Assembly: GCF_039645995.1 (NCBI RefSeq)
Contig: NZ_CP147920.1
Span: 2,356,001-2,420,000, forward strand
Direction: 5' to 3'
Source: Sulfurimonas sp. HSL3-1
GTDB taxonomy: Bacteria > Campylobacterota > Campylobacteria > Campylobacterales > Sulfurimonadaceae
DNA length: 64,000 nucleotides
Shown here: positions 17,556 through 25,036 of the stretch, one piece after another
How positions within the stretch are numbered: the first letter of the stretch is position 1
Layout: the number at the start of each line of letters is the position of its first letter
The notes under the pieces: model-generated
Database searches by the model: none
The model's input: the letters and a program-made list of their open reading frames with translations, nothing else
What the model was told of the DNA's origin: nothing
Made by a program: the position numbers and the translations under genes

Positions 17556-18215
17556 TCATGTATCCATAAGCACGACCCGGTCTTGAAGCAACCGGTATCG
17601 GCTTCCGTCGTAACCATCATCAGCGTAGCCCCCTTCATCAAAGACCAGCCTGTTGCCCGCTATACTGACCCACCCGATCTGCTTGGCCGGCACCCCGGCT
17701 ATTAGGGCAAAGTCAGGCACATCTTTCGTTACAACAGCCCCTGCGCCGATGAGCGCATAACGTCCGACGGTAACGCCGCAGACAATCGTCGCGTTCGCCC
17801 CGACGGTGCACCCTTTTTTCAAGAGCGTCTTTTTGAACTCCGTTTTGCGGACGATAAATGCGCGAGGGTTGATGACGTTGGTGAAGACCATCGACGGCCC
17901 AAGGAAAACGTCGTCTTCGATCTCGACCCCTTCATATACACTGACGTTGTTCTGGATCTTGACGCCGTTCCCGATCGTGACGTTCGGCCCGACGACGCAG
18001 TTCTGCCCGAAAGAGCAGTTGCTGCCGACGCGTGTGTGCGAAAGGAGATGGCAAAAGTGCCAAATTTTCGTGCCCTCCCCGATGGAGACGTCCGCGTCGA
18101 CAAAAGCGGATTCATGCACGAAGAGCGCTGCCGGCTTTTCCGCCGATTCCGTTTTGCCTTTGGCGCGCAGACGGGCTTTCCACTCCTCGGGTGTCAAACG
18201 ACGCGGCTTATCCAT
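17556..18215 (-). CDS. wbpD: WbpD/WlbB-type UDP-3-amino-uronate N-acetyltransferase
   Basis: Left-handed beta-helix acetyltransferase that N-acetylates the 3-amino group of UDP-GlcNAc3NA. Of 219 residues, the region from FVHESAFVDADVSIGEGTKI onward is a run of hexapeptide coils (IWHFCHLLSHTRVG, NCSFGQNCVVGPNVTI). It includes PSMVFTNVINPRAF and KKGCTVGANATIVCGVTVG, then AGVPAKQIGWVS, all typical of WlbB/WbpD. An unusual ~35-residue Lys/Arg-rich N-terminal extension precedes the first coil. The ATG at 18215 follows the wbpB-like stop by 2 bp. An aminotransferase (WbpE) that would make its substrate is not in the window. Confidence 0.88.
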   Translation of the reverse strand: MDKPRRLTPEEWKARLRAKGKTESAEKPAALFVHESAFVDADVSIGEGTKIWHFCHLLSHTRVGSNCSFGQNCVVGPNVTIGNGVKIQNNVSVYEGVEIEDDVFLGPSMVFTNVINPRAFIVRKTEFKKTLLKKGCTVGANATIVCGVTVGRYALIGAGAVVTKDVPDFALIAGVPAKQIGWVSIAGNRLVFDEGGYADDGYDGSRYRLLQDRVVLMDT

Positions 18216-18217
18216 GA

Positions 18218-19177
18218 TCACGCCTCCACTTTCTTGCAAAAGGGATGATACTCCCCTTTCAGGCCAATGGGTGAGAGCCCCCGGATTTCCGATACGGTCC
18301 GAATAGAACCGTATGCCTCCTCCAATCCAAAACCGTTGCCGGCGAGAATCTCCTCGTATGAGCGTGTATGCAGATCGGTAAAGCCGCCGCTGAACTCGAT
18401 CTCTTCTCCGTCAACGGTAATCGAACGGTAGGTGCGCTGTCCCTGCGCTTTGATCTCGTCCGGAATATAGTCGTAAACAACGGAGAGGAACCAGCGGACG
18501 TTGGCATGTTTGAGCCGAAGCATTCCCGCATTGGCATACGCTGTTTTCAGGTGCACGATGTTCTCTTCGACATCACCGAAGATCCAGGTAAGCATGTCGT
18601 AAAAATGGACCCCGATATTGCTGGCGATTCCCCCGCTTTTGCTTTCGTCGCCTTTCCAGCTGACAAAATACCATTTTCCCCGTGAAGTCAGGTAGGTCAA
18701 ATCAATGTCGTACATCTTGTCCGGGTTTTCGGCCAGCTCTTTTTGAACCTTCTCTTTCAAAGCGATGATGGAGGGGTGCAGCCGGAGCTGCAGAATGTTA
18801 TAGACCTTTCTGCCGGTCTCCGCTTCGATCACCTTGAGTTGATCGATATTGTGCGGGTTCAGCACGAGCGGTTTTTCGCAAATGGCGTCTGCCCCGCTTT
18901 TGAGCGCGAATCGGATATGGCTGTCATGCAGATAGTTCGGAGAGCAGATACTGACGTATTCGATGCGGTCATTGTTGCTGCGGTGCCATTTGTCGACGAA
19001 ACGGTCGAAGCGCTCGTACTCCGTAAAAAAACTGGCGTCCGGAAAGTAGCTGTCGATAATGCCGACACTGTCGCAGCGGTCAAGGGCTGCGATCAGGTTG
19101 TTACCCGTCTCTTTGATCGCCTTCATGTGGCGCGGCGCGATATAACCGGCCGCCCCGATCAATGCAAAATTCTTCAT
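18218..19177 (-). CDS. wbpB: WbpB/WlbA-type UDP-N-acetylglucosaminuronate 3-dehydrogenase
   Basis: Gfo/Idh/MocA-family oxidoreductase, 319 residues. It oxidises C3 of UDP-GlcNAcA to a 3-keto sugar using bound NAD. The N-terminus MKNFALIGAAGYIAPRHMKA is the Rossmann motif, YVSICSPNYLHDSHI the second part, and CEKPLVLNP contains the family's catalytic-site lysine (EKP). LQLRLHPSI is typical of the WlbA branch. The start at 19177 is set by the family N-terminus; longer starts lie within the dehydrogenase gene. It stands between the dehydrogenase and acetyltransferase genes of the same pathway. Confidence 0.9.
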   Translation of the reverse strand: MKNFALIGAAGYIAPRHMKAIKETGNNLIAALDRCDSVGIIDSYFPDASFFTEYERFDRFVDKWHRSNNDRIEYVSICSPNYLHDSHIRFALKSGADAICEKPLVLNPHNIDQLKVIEAETGRKVYNILQLRLHPSIIALKEKVQKELAENPDKMYDIDLTYLTSRGKWYFVSWKGDESKSGGIASNIGVHFYDMLTWIFGDVEENIVHLKTAYANAGMLRLKHANVRWFLSVVYDYIPDEIKAQGQRTYRSITVDGEEIEFSGGFTDLHTRSYEEILAGNGFGLEEAYGSIRTVSEIRGLSPIGLKGEYHPFCKKVEA

Positions 19178-19181
19178 CCTG

Positions 19182-20456
19182 TCACAACCTCCATGTCGGT
19201 TTTTCCACAATGCCCTTGACGTCAATCACTACGGGATCGGATGTACTGATACGCTCATAGTCCTCCATCTGAAGCGCCTTGAACTGACGATGTCCGACAG
19301 CCACTACGATGGCGTCGTAACGCTTTTCCGCTTCGAACGGGTTGGGTACGATGCCGTGCTGGTAATGCTTCTTGTTCTCGTTCGGGTCGACCCAAGGATC
19401 GTATACATCCACTGTGCAGCCGTACGATTTGAGCTCCTCGATAATATCAACGACCTTCGTATTGCGCATATCCGGACAATCCTCTTTGAAGGTAACCCCC
19501 AATACAAGCACATTGGCGTTTTTCACCTTTTTATCATGCTGAATCAGCTCTTTGACCGTCTTTTCGGCAATGAACTTCCCCATCCCGTTGTTGATCAGGC
19601 GGGCGCCGAGGATCAGGTTCGGCTTGTAGCCCAGCTCTTCGGCCTTGAAAGTGAGGTAATACGGATCGACCCCGATGCAGTGTCCGCCTACAAGCCCCGG
19701 TCTGAGCTTGATGAAATTCCACTTTGTCGACGCGGCCTCGATCACCTCGTTTGTATCGATACCGATCGCATCAAAAATCAGTGAGAGCTCATTAATGAGT
19801 GCGATATTGACATCGCGCTGCGTGTTCTCAATGACTTTGCTCGCTTCCGCAACTTTGATTGATGAGGCAAGATGGGTCCCTGCTTCGATGATACTCGCAT
19901 AGAGGGCATCAACCCTTTGTGCGATTTCGGGCGTGGAACCCGAAGTTACCTTCGTGATCTTCTTGACCGTATGTTCTTTGTCACCGGGGTTAATACGTTC
20001 GGGAGAGTAGCCGGCGAAGAAGTCCCGATTGAACTGCAGGCCCGAATGCTTTTCCAGCACGGGAACGCATACTTCCTCCGTGACACCCGGATAGACCGTC
20101 GATTCGTAAACGACGATATCGCCTTTTTTCAAAATCCTGCCGACCGTTTCGCTGGATTTCACAAGGGGAGTGAGGTCCGGGCGGTTGCTGCTATCGATCG
20201 GTGTCGGTACGGTAATGATAAAAACTGTCGCCTCGGAAAGCGCGTCCTCCCCGTCCGTAAAACGCAGCGTACTATCCACGCCCTCAAGCTGCTCTTTTGA
20301 CAGCTCCAGCGTCCGGTCATACCCTTGACGCAGTTCGGCTATGCGTTCCGTGTTGATGTCATACCCAACCACATTGTACTTCTCGGCGAAAGCCGCCGCC
20401 AATGGCAGTCCAACATAGCCGAGTCCTATGACCGCAACGGTCTCAATTTTGTTCAT
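19182..20456 (-). CDS. UDP-N-acetylhexosamine 6-dehydrogenase (WbpO/TviB/WbpA-type)
   Basis: NAD-dependent UDP-sugar dehydrogenase, 424 residues, likely making UDP-GlcNAcA (or the galacto isomer) as the first step for the uronic-acid sugar. It has the N-terminal Rossmann motif VAVIGLGYVGLPLAAAFA, then AGYSPERINPGDKEHT and VAEASKVIENTQRDVNIA. The catalytic cysteine is in GLVGGHCIGVDPYYL, and the C-terminal NAD domain follows (VLVLGVTFKEDCPDMRNTK). The sequence style is TviB/WbpO-like, but the next two genes are WbpB- and WbpD-like, so it probably fills the WbpA role. First gene of the minus-strand glycan operon. Confidence 0.92.
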   Translation of the reverse strand: MNKIETVAVIGLGYVGLPLAAAFAEKYNVVGYDINTERIAELRQGYDRTLELSKEQLEGVDSTLRFTDGEDALSEATVFIITVPTPIDSSNRPDLTPLVKSSETVGRILKKGDIVVYESTVYPGVTEEVCVPVLEKHSGLQFNRDFFAGYSPERINPGDKEHTVKKITKVTSGSTPEIAQRVDALYASIIEAGTHLASSIKVAEASKVIENTQRDVNIALINELSLIFDAIGIDTNEVIEAASTKWNFIKLRPGLVGGHCIGVDPYYLTFKAEELGYKPNLILGARLINNGMGKFIAEKTVKELIQHDKKVKNANVLVLGVTFKEDCPDMRNTKVVDIIEELKSYGCTVDVYDPWVDPNENKKHYQHGIVPNPFEAEKRYDAIVVAVGHRQFKALQMEDYERISTSDPVVIDVKGIVEKPTWRL

Positions 20457-20482
20457 AACGTCTTCTTGAATAAAAGTGAAAC

Positions 20483-20488
20483 ATTATA
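20483..20488 (-). promoter_or_regulatory. Probable promoter -10 box for the glycan operon
   Basis: TATAAT on the minus strand about 26 bp upstream of the dehydrogenase ATG, in the 130-bp divergent gap shared with asnB. It is the best visible candidate for driving the whole minus-strand locus. The -35 is weak. Confidence 0.5.
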
Positions 20489-20530
20489 ACGATCCATCCC
20501 CAACAGAACTCTAAACAGGGCCGTTTGTAG

Positions 20531-20536
20531 TAAAAT
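20531..20536 (+). promoter_or_regulatory. Probable asnB promoter -10 box (TAAAAT)
   Basis: TAAAAT lies exactly 6 bp before an ATG at 20543 that opens a 14-codon ORF ending in the asnB start. The spacing would put the transcription start at or next to that ATG. Confidence 0.4.
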
Positions 20537-20542
20537 AGCGCC

Positions 20543-20587
20543 ATGGTTTTTCCCGACACTTCCCGCTTGCACCAGAAGGCTGCCTGA
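20543..20587 (+). CDS. Possible 14-residue leader ORF coupled to asnB
   Basis: ATG at 20543 begins MVFPDTSRLHQKAA and ends in TGA that shares its A with the asnB ATG (TGATG). The ORF sits 6 bp after a -10-like box and has no Shine-Dalgarno, so it would have to be read as a leaderless start, with asnB reached by re-initiation. The asnB ATG itself also lacks a good Shine-Dalgarno in this stretch. It could equally be a chance ORF. Confidence 0.3.
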   Translation: MVFPDTSRLHQKAA

Positions 20588-22380
20588 TGTGCGCCGTCTT
20601 CGGCATTCTCGGCGATTACGAGCCCTCCCTCGCCCGACAGGCATTAGCTAAACTGGCGCACCGCGGCCCGGATTATTGCGGGATCATCGAGGAGAAAGGG
20701 CTCTTCTTCGCCCAGCACCGCCTGAGCATCCGCGACCTTCACGAGCGTTCACACCAGCCACTGCGGAAGGGAGACGTTCTGCTCAGCTTCAACGGAGAGA
20801 TCTACAATTACCGTGAAATCGCAGAGACGCTGCAGCTCCGGGCGGCCACGGAAGCCGAAACCGTTCTGGAGGCCTACCTGCGTTGGGGAATAGAGTGCGT
20901 GCACCGCTTCCGGGGCATGTTCGCCCTGGCGATCTATGACGGCGGGACCCTCTACCTGCTCCGCGATCGGCTAGGGAAAAAGCCGCTCTTTTTTGCCAAA
21001 CAAAAAGAGCGATTCGTGTTTGCCTCGGAGATCAAGGGGATCCTCCCGTTTCTGCCCAGCGTAAGAATGGACGACGATGCCATGATGGGTTTTCTCTCCT
21101 TCCAGGCCCCGACAGCGCCGTACACCTTCTTTGAAGGCATCGAAAAAATCGCCCCCGGCGAGCTCATAACAGTCGCTAACGGAAACGTTAGCCGGCGTTC
21201 GTATTACTGTTTGCTCGAACATGCCGAACCGGTGGATGACAGTAGTGCCCCACAACGTATCGAGGCCCGTATGGAAGAGAGCATCGCGATGCGCCTCGAT
21301 GCCGACGTTCCCGTCGCTGCTCTGCTCAGCGGCGGGATCGACAGTGCCGCCGTGAACGCCTTTGCCAAGAAACTCGGCCGTCCGCTGCAGACCTTCAGTC
21401 TGGGCTACACGGAGCCTTGGAACTACGACGAGAGCGGGAGTGCCGCCGAAACGGCGCGCATCCTTGGGATAAACAACACGAAGATCACCATCAGTCAGCA
21501 TGACTTCGTCGATGCCATCGACCCGGTCATGGACGCCCTGGACGAGCCCCTGAACGACCCCGCGGCGATCCCGCTCTACCTCCTCTTCGGTGCCATCAAA
21601 AAGGAGGGGTACCGCGTCGTGCTCAGCGGCGAGGGGGGAGACGAACTTTTTCTGGGCTACCGGCAGTACTTCGACTACCTCGATATCGAGCAGCTGGCCT
21701 CACTGCAGCGCAAGGCATGGCTGAAGAAATTTTTCCACGGCCACTTTTCCATCAACCGCGAATGGGAGTGGTACAAACGCGCCTTCGATGAGACTCTTCT
21801 CTTCCGGGGAGCCGGTGAAAAGTTCACCGACCTGCAGAAAAACGCCCTGATGCGCCGGAACGTCCGCGATGAGGATGGTCTGCGTTTTGTACAGCCCGAA
21901 CGCGACCGTTTCGACGCCAGCCGCTGGACACACCCCGCCCACTGGTACAGCTACCTCGACCTTCGGCAGCTTCAGGCCGAGTACTACCTCTCCAAGCTCG
22001 ACCGTGTCTCCATGGCCCACGGCATCGAGTCCCGCACCCCGATGCTCGACCACCGCCTCGCCGAGACGGTCTTCGGCACGTCTGCCGAACTCAAGATCGG
22101 AAACGGTCGTCCGAAAGCGCTGCTCAAACAGATCATGCGGCCGTACCTCGGCGACACGATACTGAATCGCAAAAAGAAGGGATTCGCCTCTCCCTATATG
22201 GAGTACCTGCAGGCCTCAGGGAAGATCGACCTCATCACCGAGGTCAACGACCAAACGGGACTCTTCAAAAAAGAGGTGCTGGAGCGCTACATCGATGCGG
22301 CGGTGCGGCGCGGCCGCTTCAAACAGCAGGTGTGGAGCCTCTTCGTGCTGTCACACTGGATGAAAAAACACCTGCTCTGA
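20587..22380 (+). CDS. asnB: Asparagine synthase (glutamine-hydrolysing) AsnB
   Basis: A 597-residue two-domain amidotransferase. After Met the nucleophile Cys2 (MCAVFGILGDYE), AHRGPDYCG and SFNGEIYNY mark the N-terminal glutaminase. The ATP PP-loop LLSGGIDSAAV is at 246-256, and SGEGGDELFLGYRQY and SRTPMLDHRLAE follow. It makes Asn from Asp or amidates a related carboxylate; AsnB homologues next to glycan loci sometimes amidate uronic acids, which would fit here but is inference. It is divergent from the glycan operon, and its stop is 1 bp from the convergent barrel gene. Confidence 0.93.
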   Translation: MCAVFGILGDYEPSLARQALAKLAHRGPDYCGIIEEKGLFFAQHRLSIRDLHERSHQPLRKGDVLLSFNGEIYNYREIAETLQLRAATEAETVLEAYLRWGIECVHRFRGMFALAIYDGGTLYLLRDRLGKKPLFFAKQKERFVFASEIKGILPFLPSVRMDDDAMMGFLSFQAPTAPYTFFEGIEKIAPGELITVANGNVSRRSYYCLLEHAEPVDDSSAPQRIEARMEESIAMRLDADVPVAALLSGGIDSAAVNAFAKKLGRPLQTFSLGYTEPWNYDESGSAAETARILGINNTKITISQHDFVDAIDPVMDALDEPLNDPAAIPLYLLFGAIKKEGYRVVLSGEGGDELFLGYRQYFDYLDIEQLASLQRKAWLKKFFHGHFSINREWEWYKRAFDETLLFRGAGEKFTDLQKNALMRRNVRDEDGLRFVQPERDRFDASRWTHPAHWYSYLDLRQLQAEYYLSKLDRVSMAHGIESRTPMLDHRLAETVFGTSAELKIGNGRPKALLKQIMRPYLGDTILNRKKKGFASPYMEYLQASGKIDLITEVNDQTGLFKKEVLERYIDAAVRRGRFKQQVWSLFVLSHWMKKHLL

Positions 22381-22381
22381 T

Positions 22382-23227
22382 TCAAAAAGCATACTGATAC
22401 ATCAGCGAGGCCTCGGTGATCTCGGTCGTAAAGGTGGCAGGCAGTGTCATGTAGTGCGGACCGTAATCATAGTAATAGTGCATATCGGCATCGCCTTCGC
22501 TTCGCCGGTAGGAGAAGCCGGCTGTGACTTCGGAACCGGCATGCCGGAGCAGCAACACATCGGCGCCCAGCAGAACCCCTTTCATCCACCCTTCGCTGAG
22601 GGTATAAAACCCCCTTTGCAGGTGGTCGTCCCTGCTGTATTGGCGCGCCAGCGACATCCCGCCTCGGAAACGCCACGACAGTGCAAAAAGGGTTGCGTCG
22701 AATACGCCGTACAGGTTTACCCCTCCGGAGTGCTGGGTAAAACGCACGCTCGTACCGCTCAGGACTGTTCGCGTACCGTCCGTATAGTCAGTCTGCCGGG
22801 TATGCGACCAGCCAAGCCGCCACTGTTCATAGAAAACGTCTATCCCCATCGCGAAGTTCAATGACACGGAGTGAAGGAAATCTGCGTGGAGAGCGTAATA
22901 CCCGTCAAGCGTCGTATCCGACTGCGAAAAAACGGTCCGGTTCCCGTCTGTCCAGTCCGTGTCGTCACCTGTACGTTTTTTGGAGGCAAACGCGGAAGCG
23001 ACAGTAAAACGGAGTGTCCCTACTTCCACTCGGTACTCATATCCCAGTACCCCGACCGCTGCCGTTGCCGGGAAGCGCAGTCGTGCTTCGAGCCCCTGCG
23101 CAGAATCTTTTACCCGGTAGGAGAGCAGCGCATTGACGCCTTCGAGCCCGGCAAAAAGCCCGTCACCCGACAGCGGCGCTGCCGCCAGGATCATGCCGGC
23201 GATTGCGCAACGCAGAGCGGTCCTCAA
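22382..23227 (-). CDS. Predicted outer-membrane beta-barrel protein, function unknown
   Basis: 281 residues with an N-terminal signal peptide (ALRCAIAGMILAAAPLSG). Alternating aromatic/polar strands follow (GVLGYEYRVEVGTLRFTVAS, YYALHADFLHSVSLNFAMG, FALSWRFRGGMSLARQY), and the C-terminus is LMYQYAF with the terminal Phe expected of BAM substrates. I do not recognise a specific family. The start codon overlaps the stop of the upstream lipoprotein gene (ATGA at 23224-23227), so the two are made together and may work together. Confidence 0.7.
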   Translation of the reverse strand: MRTALRCAIAGMILAAAPLSGDGLFAGLEGVNALLSYRVKDSAQGLEARLRFPATAAVGVLGYEYRVEVGTLRFTVASAFASKKRTGDDTDWTDGNRTVFSQSDTTLDGYYALHADFLHSVSLNFAMGIDVFYEQWRLGWSHTRQTDYTDGTRTVLSGTSVRFTQHSGGVNLYGVFDATLFALSWRFRGGMSLARQYSRDDHLQRGFYTLSEGWMKGVLLGADVLLLRHAGSEVTAGFSYRRSEGDADMHYYYDYGPHYMTLPATFTTEITEASLMYQYAF

Positions 23228-24180
23228 AGCGTGACGTTGATGTCCGTACCGTTCTGATCCGTCACCGTGATCGTATTGGTCGCGGTGACATAAACGTTAA
23301 TATACCCGCCGGCACCGATGAGGCGCATGCTACCGCTGATAAGGTCAAAATAGTCATAATAGAAAGGATCCGTACAATTTGGATCATATGTCGGATCGAT
23401 ATCGAGGCTCGCCGTCAGGTTATTGACATAGATACGCCCGGATCTATAGCAGTAGGTCTCAATCGGAGTGCTGTAATAATCCTGCGTGAACGCTACGGTC
23501 AAGTTGTCGTAACGTCCCATGTCACCGTCGACACCCCACTCCACACTGCTTGTCATCGTACCCGTATAGTAATCATTATAGTAGTCATATGCACTGTAAT
23601 CCGTGCGCATATTGCTGCCGGCGCTGATATAGAACGTATACATATCATCCGTAATAGTGAAATCGTAGGGGAAAGAGACCTCCATATAGGTCAACGTATC
23701 GCCGTAATTGCTCCCCGCCGCGCTTATGCGCATCTTCCCGTTCATAACAAAATTCGGATCAAAAGCGCAGGCGCTGAATGTCACCGTCGCATCCATGTGC
23801 GTCTCGGTGTAACTCTCTGTAAACGACATTGTCCCGCCGTAATCGCATGCGATGGAATCTGAGTAGGACGCGTTCAGTGTCTCGGGACGATATCCCAGTA
23901 CTTTCGAGACCGGCCCGTTTTTATCCAGCATGAAATCGACAGGATCAAATCCGGTTGACTGCGAAGCAGAAGCAGAGAAAGGAATAACAATATTACCGAT
24001 CGAGCCGGAAAAGATCGCGGCGACCGCTTCCGCACCGTTCGCCGCCGTTGCATTCGCCTCCGCTACGTTCAGCGTCGGCAGGCTTGTCGTACCGCCGCCT
24101 CCCCCGCCGCCGCATCCCGTCAGTATCAGTACTCCGGTCGCAACAGCGACAAGCCCGCTTTTTCGAAATGTATCAAACAT
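23224..24180 (-). CDS. Predicted lipoprotein with polyglycine after the lipid cysteine
   Basis: 318 residues with a lipoprotein signal: MFDTFRKSGLVAVATGVLILTG-C, the cysteine being followed by seven glycines. The mature part is rich in Asp, Tyr and Thr (YSAYDYYNDYYTGTM), probably beta-structured, and ends with short strands (GYINVYVTATNTITVTDQNG). GAAGGAG lies before the ATG at 24180, which is preferred to a longer start 20 codons upstream. No known family recognised. It is coupled to the barrel gene downstream; a surface or periplasmic partner role is a guess. Confidence 0.72.
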   Translation of the reverse strand: MFDTFRKSGLVAVATGVLILTGCGGGGGGGTTSLPTLNVAEANATAANGAEAVAAIFSGSIGNIVIPFSASASQSTGFDPVDFMLDKNGPVSKVLGYRPETLNASYSDSIACDYGGTMSFTESYTETHMDATVTFSACAFDPNFVMNGKMRISAAGSNYGDTLTYMEVSFPYDFTITDDMYTFYISAGSNMRTDYSAYDYYNDYYTGTMTSSVEWGVDGDMGRYDNLTVAFTQDYYSTPIETYCYRSGRIYVNNLTASLDIDPTYDPNCTDPFYYDYFDLISGSMRLIGAGGYINVYVTATNTITVTDQNGTDINVTL

Positions 24181-24275
24181 ATTCACTCCTTCAATGATGT
24201 CACTGCCGCACAATATAACACCTGCTAACTTTAACAACACTTATTAGTTATTGTTGCACTGTTGCCTTCTGTGGG
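24181..24275 (-). promoter_or_regulatory. Promoter region of the lipoprotein-barrel pair
   Basis: A 95-bp gap between the CBS gene's stop and the lipoprotein start. On the minus strand it has a TATATT -10-like box about 35 bp before the ATG and the strong GGAG ribosome site. No clear terminator hairpin for the CBS gene is seen. Confidence 0.4.
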
Positions 24276-24686
24276 CTACATATCAGCGCGCGCTTCCTCC
24301 ATCAGGACCCGGGCGATATCCGTCATGCTGATGACACCGGTCAGCTTCCCTTCCCACGTCACGGAGAGGTGCTTGATCCTCTGGTTGATCATTAGCTGCG
24401 CCGCATACCGGATATCGAGGTCCGGCACGATCTGTACCATCGGCTTGCTGGCGACGTCGTAGACGTTGAGCAGGTCCATATCCCCGTCGTTGCTGTAGAT
24501 CGCCTCGAGGATATTGGAGTAGGTGACGATCCCGTAGGCGTCGTTTTCGCTGGTGCGCTCGACGATGACCGAACGTACGCTGCGCGTGTCCATCAGGTTG
24601 ATCAGTTCGCGCACCGACGCATAGGGAGAGATCATCGCAATCTCATCCGCCGGCGTCATGATATCCCTCACTGTAATCAGTTTCAT
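24276..24686 (-). CDS. CBS-domain pair protein
   Basis: A 136-residue protein made of two CBS domains (VRDIMTPADEIAMISPYASVR... in the first; KPMVQIVPDLDIRYAAQLM and GKLTGVISMTDIARVLM in the second). CBS pairs bind adenine nucleotides and regulate partners. It overlaps the PII-like gene by 4 bp (ATGA) and ends the three-gene unit with the DUF1538 permease, so a nucleotide-sensing role for that permease is likely but unproven. Confidence 0.88.
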   Translation of the reverse strand: MKLITVRDIMTPADEIAMISPYASVRELINLMDTRSVRSVIVERTSENDAYGIVTYSNILEAIYSNDGDMDLLNVYDVASKPMVQIVPDLDIRYAAQLMINQRIKHLSVTWEGKLTGVISMTDIARVLMEEARADM

Positions 24687-25036
24687 ACCTCTTTCTCCTC
24701 TTTGAGTCTGTTGGCAAAGGCTTCGATCTGGTTGCTGGCGATCCCCGCGAGATGTTCGATGGGCAGCGACATGACGATCCCCTTGTTCTCCGTTTCAAGA
24801 TGCAGTTCGTTCTTGAGCGCCTTCATCACTTTGACGGAGGTCCGTTTCTCAAGAACGAAGAGCAGCACACTCTCGGCGCGCTCATACGTCAGGCCGAAAA
24901 ACGTCTTCTTTTCATTCAATCCAGTACCCTTGCCGGTAAGACTCGTCACCCCGCCGGCACCGTTGGCTTTGGCGATATCGATCGCCTCCTCTTCAAGCGA
25001 CTGTTCCACGATCGCTACCAGTAATGCAAACCTCAT
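24683..25036 (-). CDS. PII-like signalling protein linked to the DUF1538 permease
   Basis: A 117-residue ferredoxin-like protein with the PII pattern: [28 protein letters not shown] at the first strand/helix, a variable T-loop region ([18 protein letters not shown]), then [20 protein letters not shown]. It lacks the canonical uridylylated Tyr51 loop of GlnB. PII-like proteins bind nucleotides and control nearby transporters. It overlaps both the permease gene (25033-25036) and the CBS gene, and probably forms a regulated transport module with them. Confidence 0.8.
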   Translation of the reverse strand: MRFALLVAIVEQSLEEEAIDIAKANGAGGVTSLTGKGTGLNEKKTFFGLTYERAESVLLFVLEKRTSVKVMKALKNELHLETENKGIVMSLPIEHLAGIASNQIEAFANRLKEEKEV

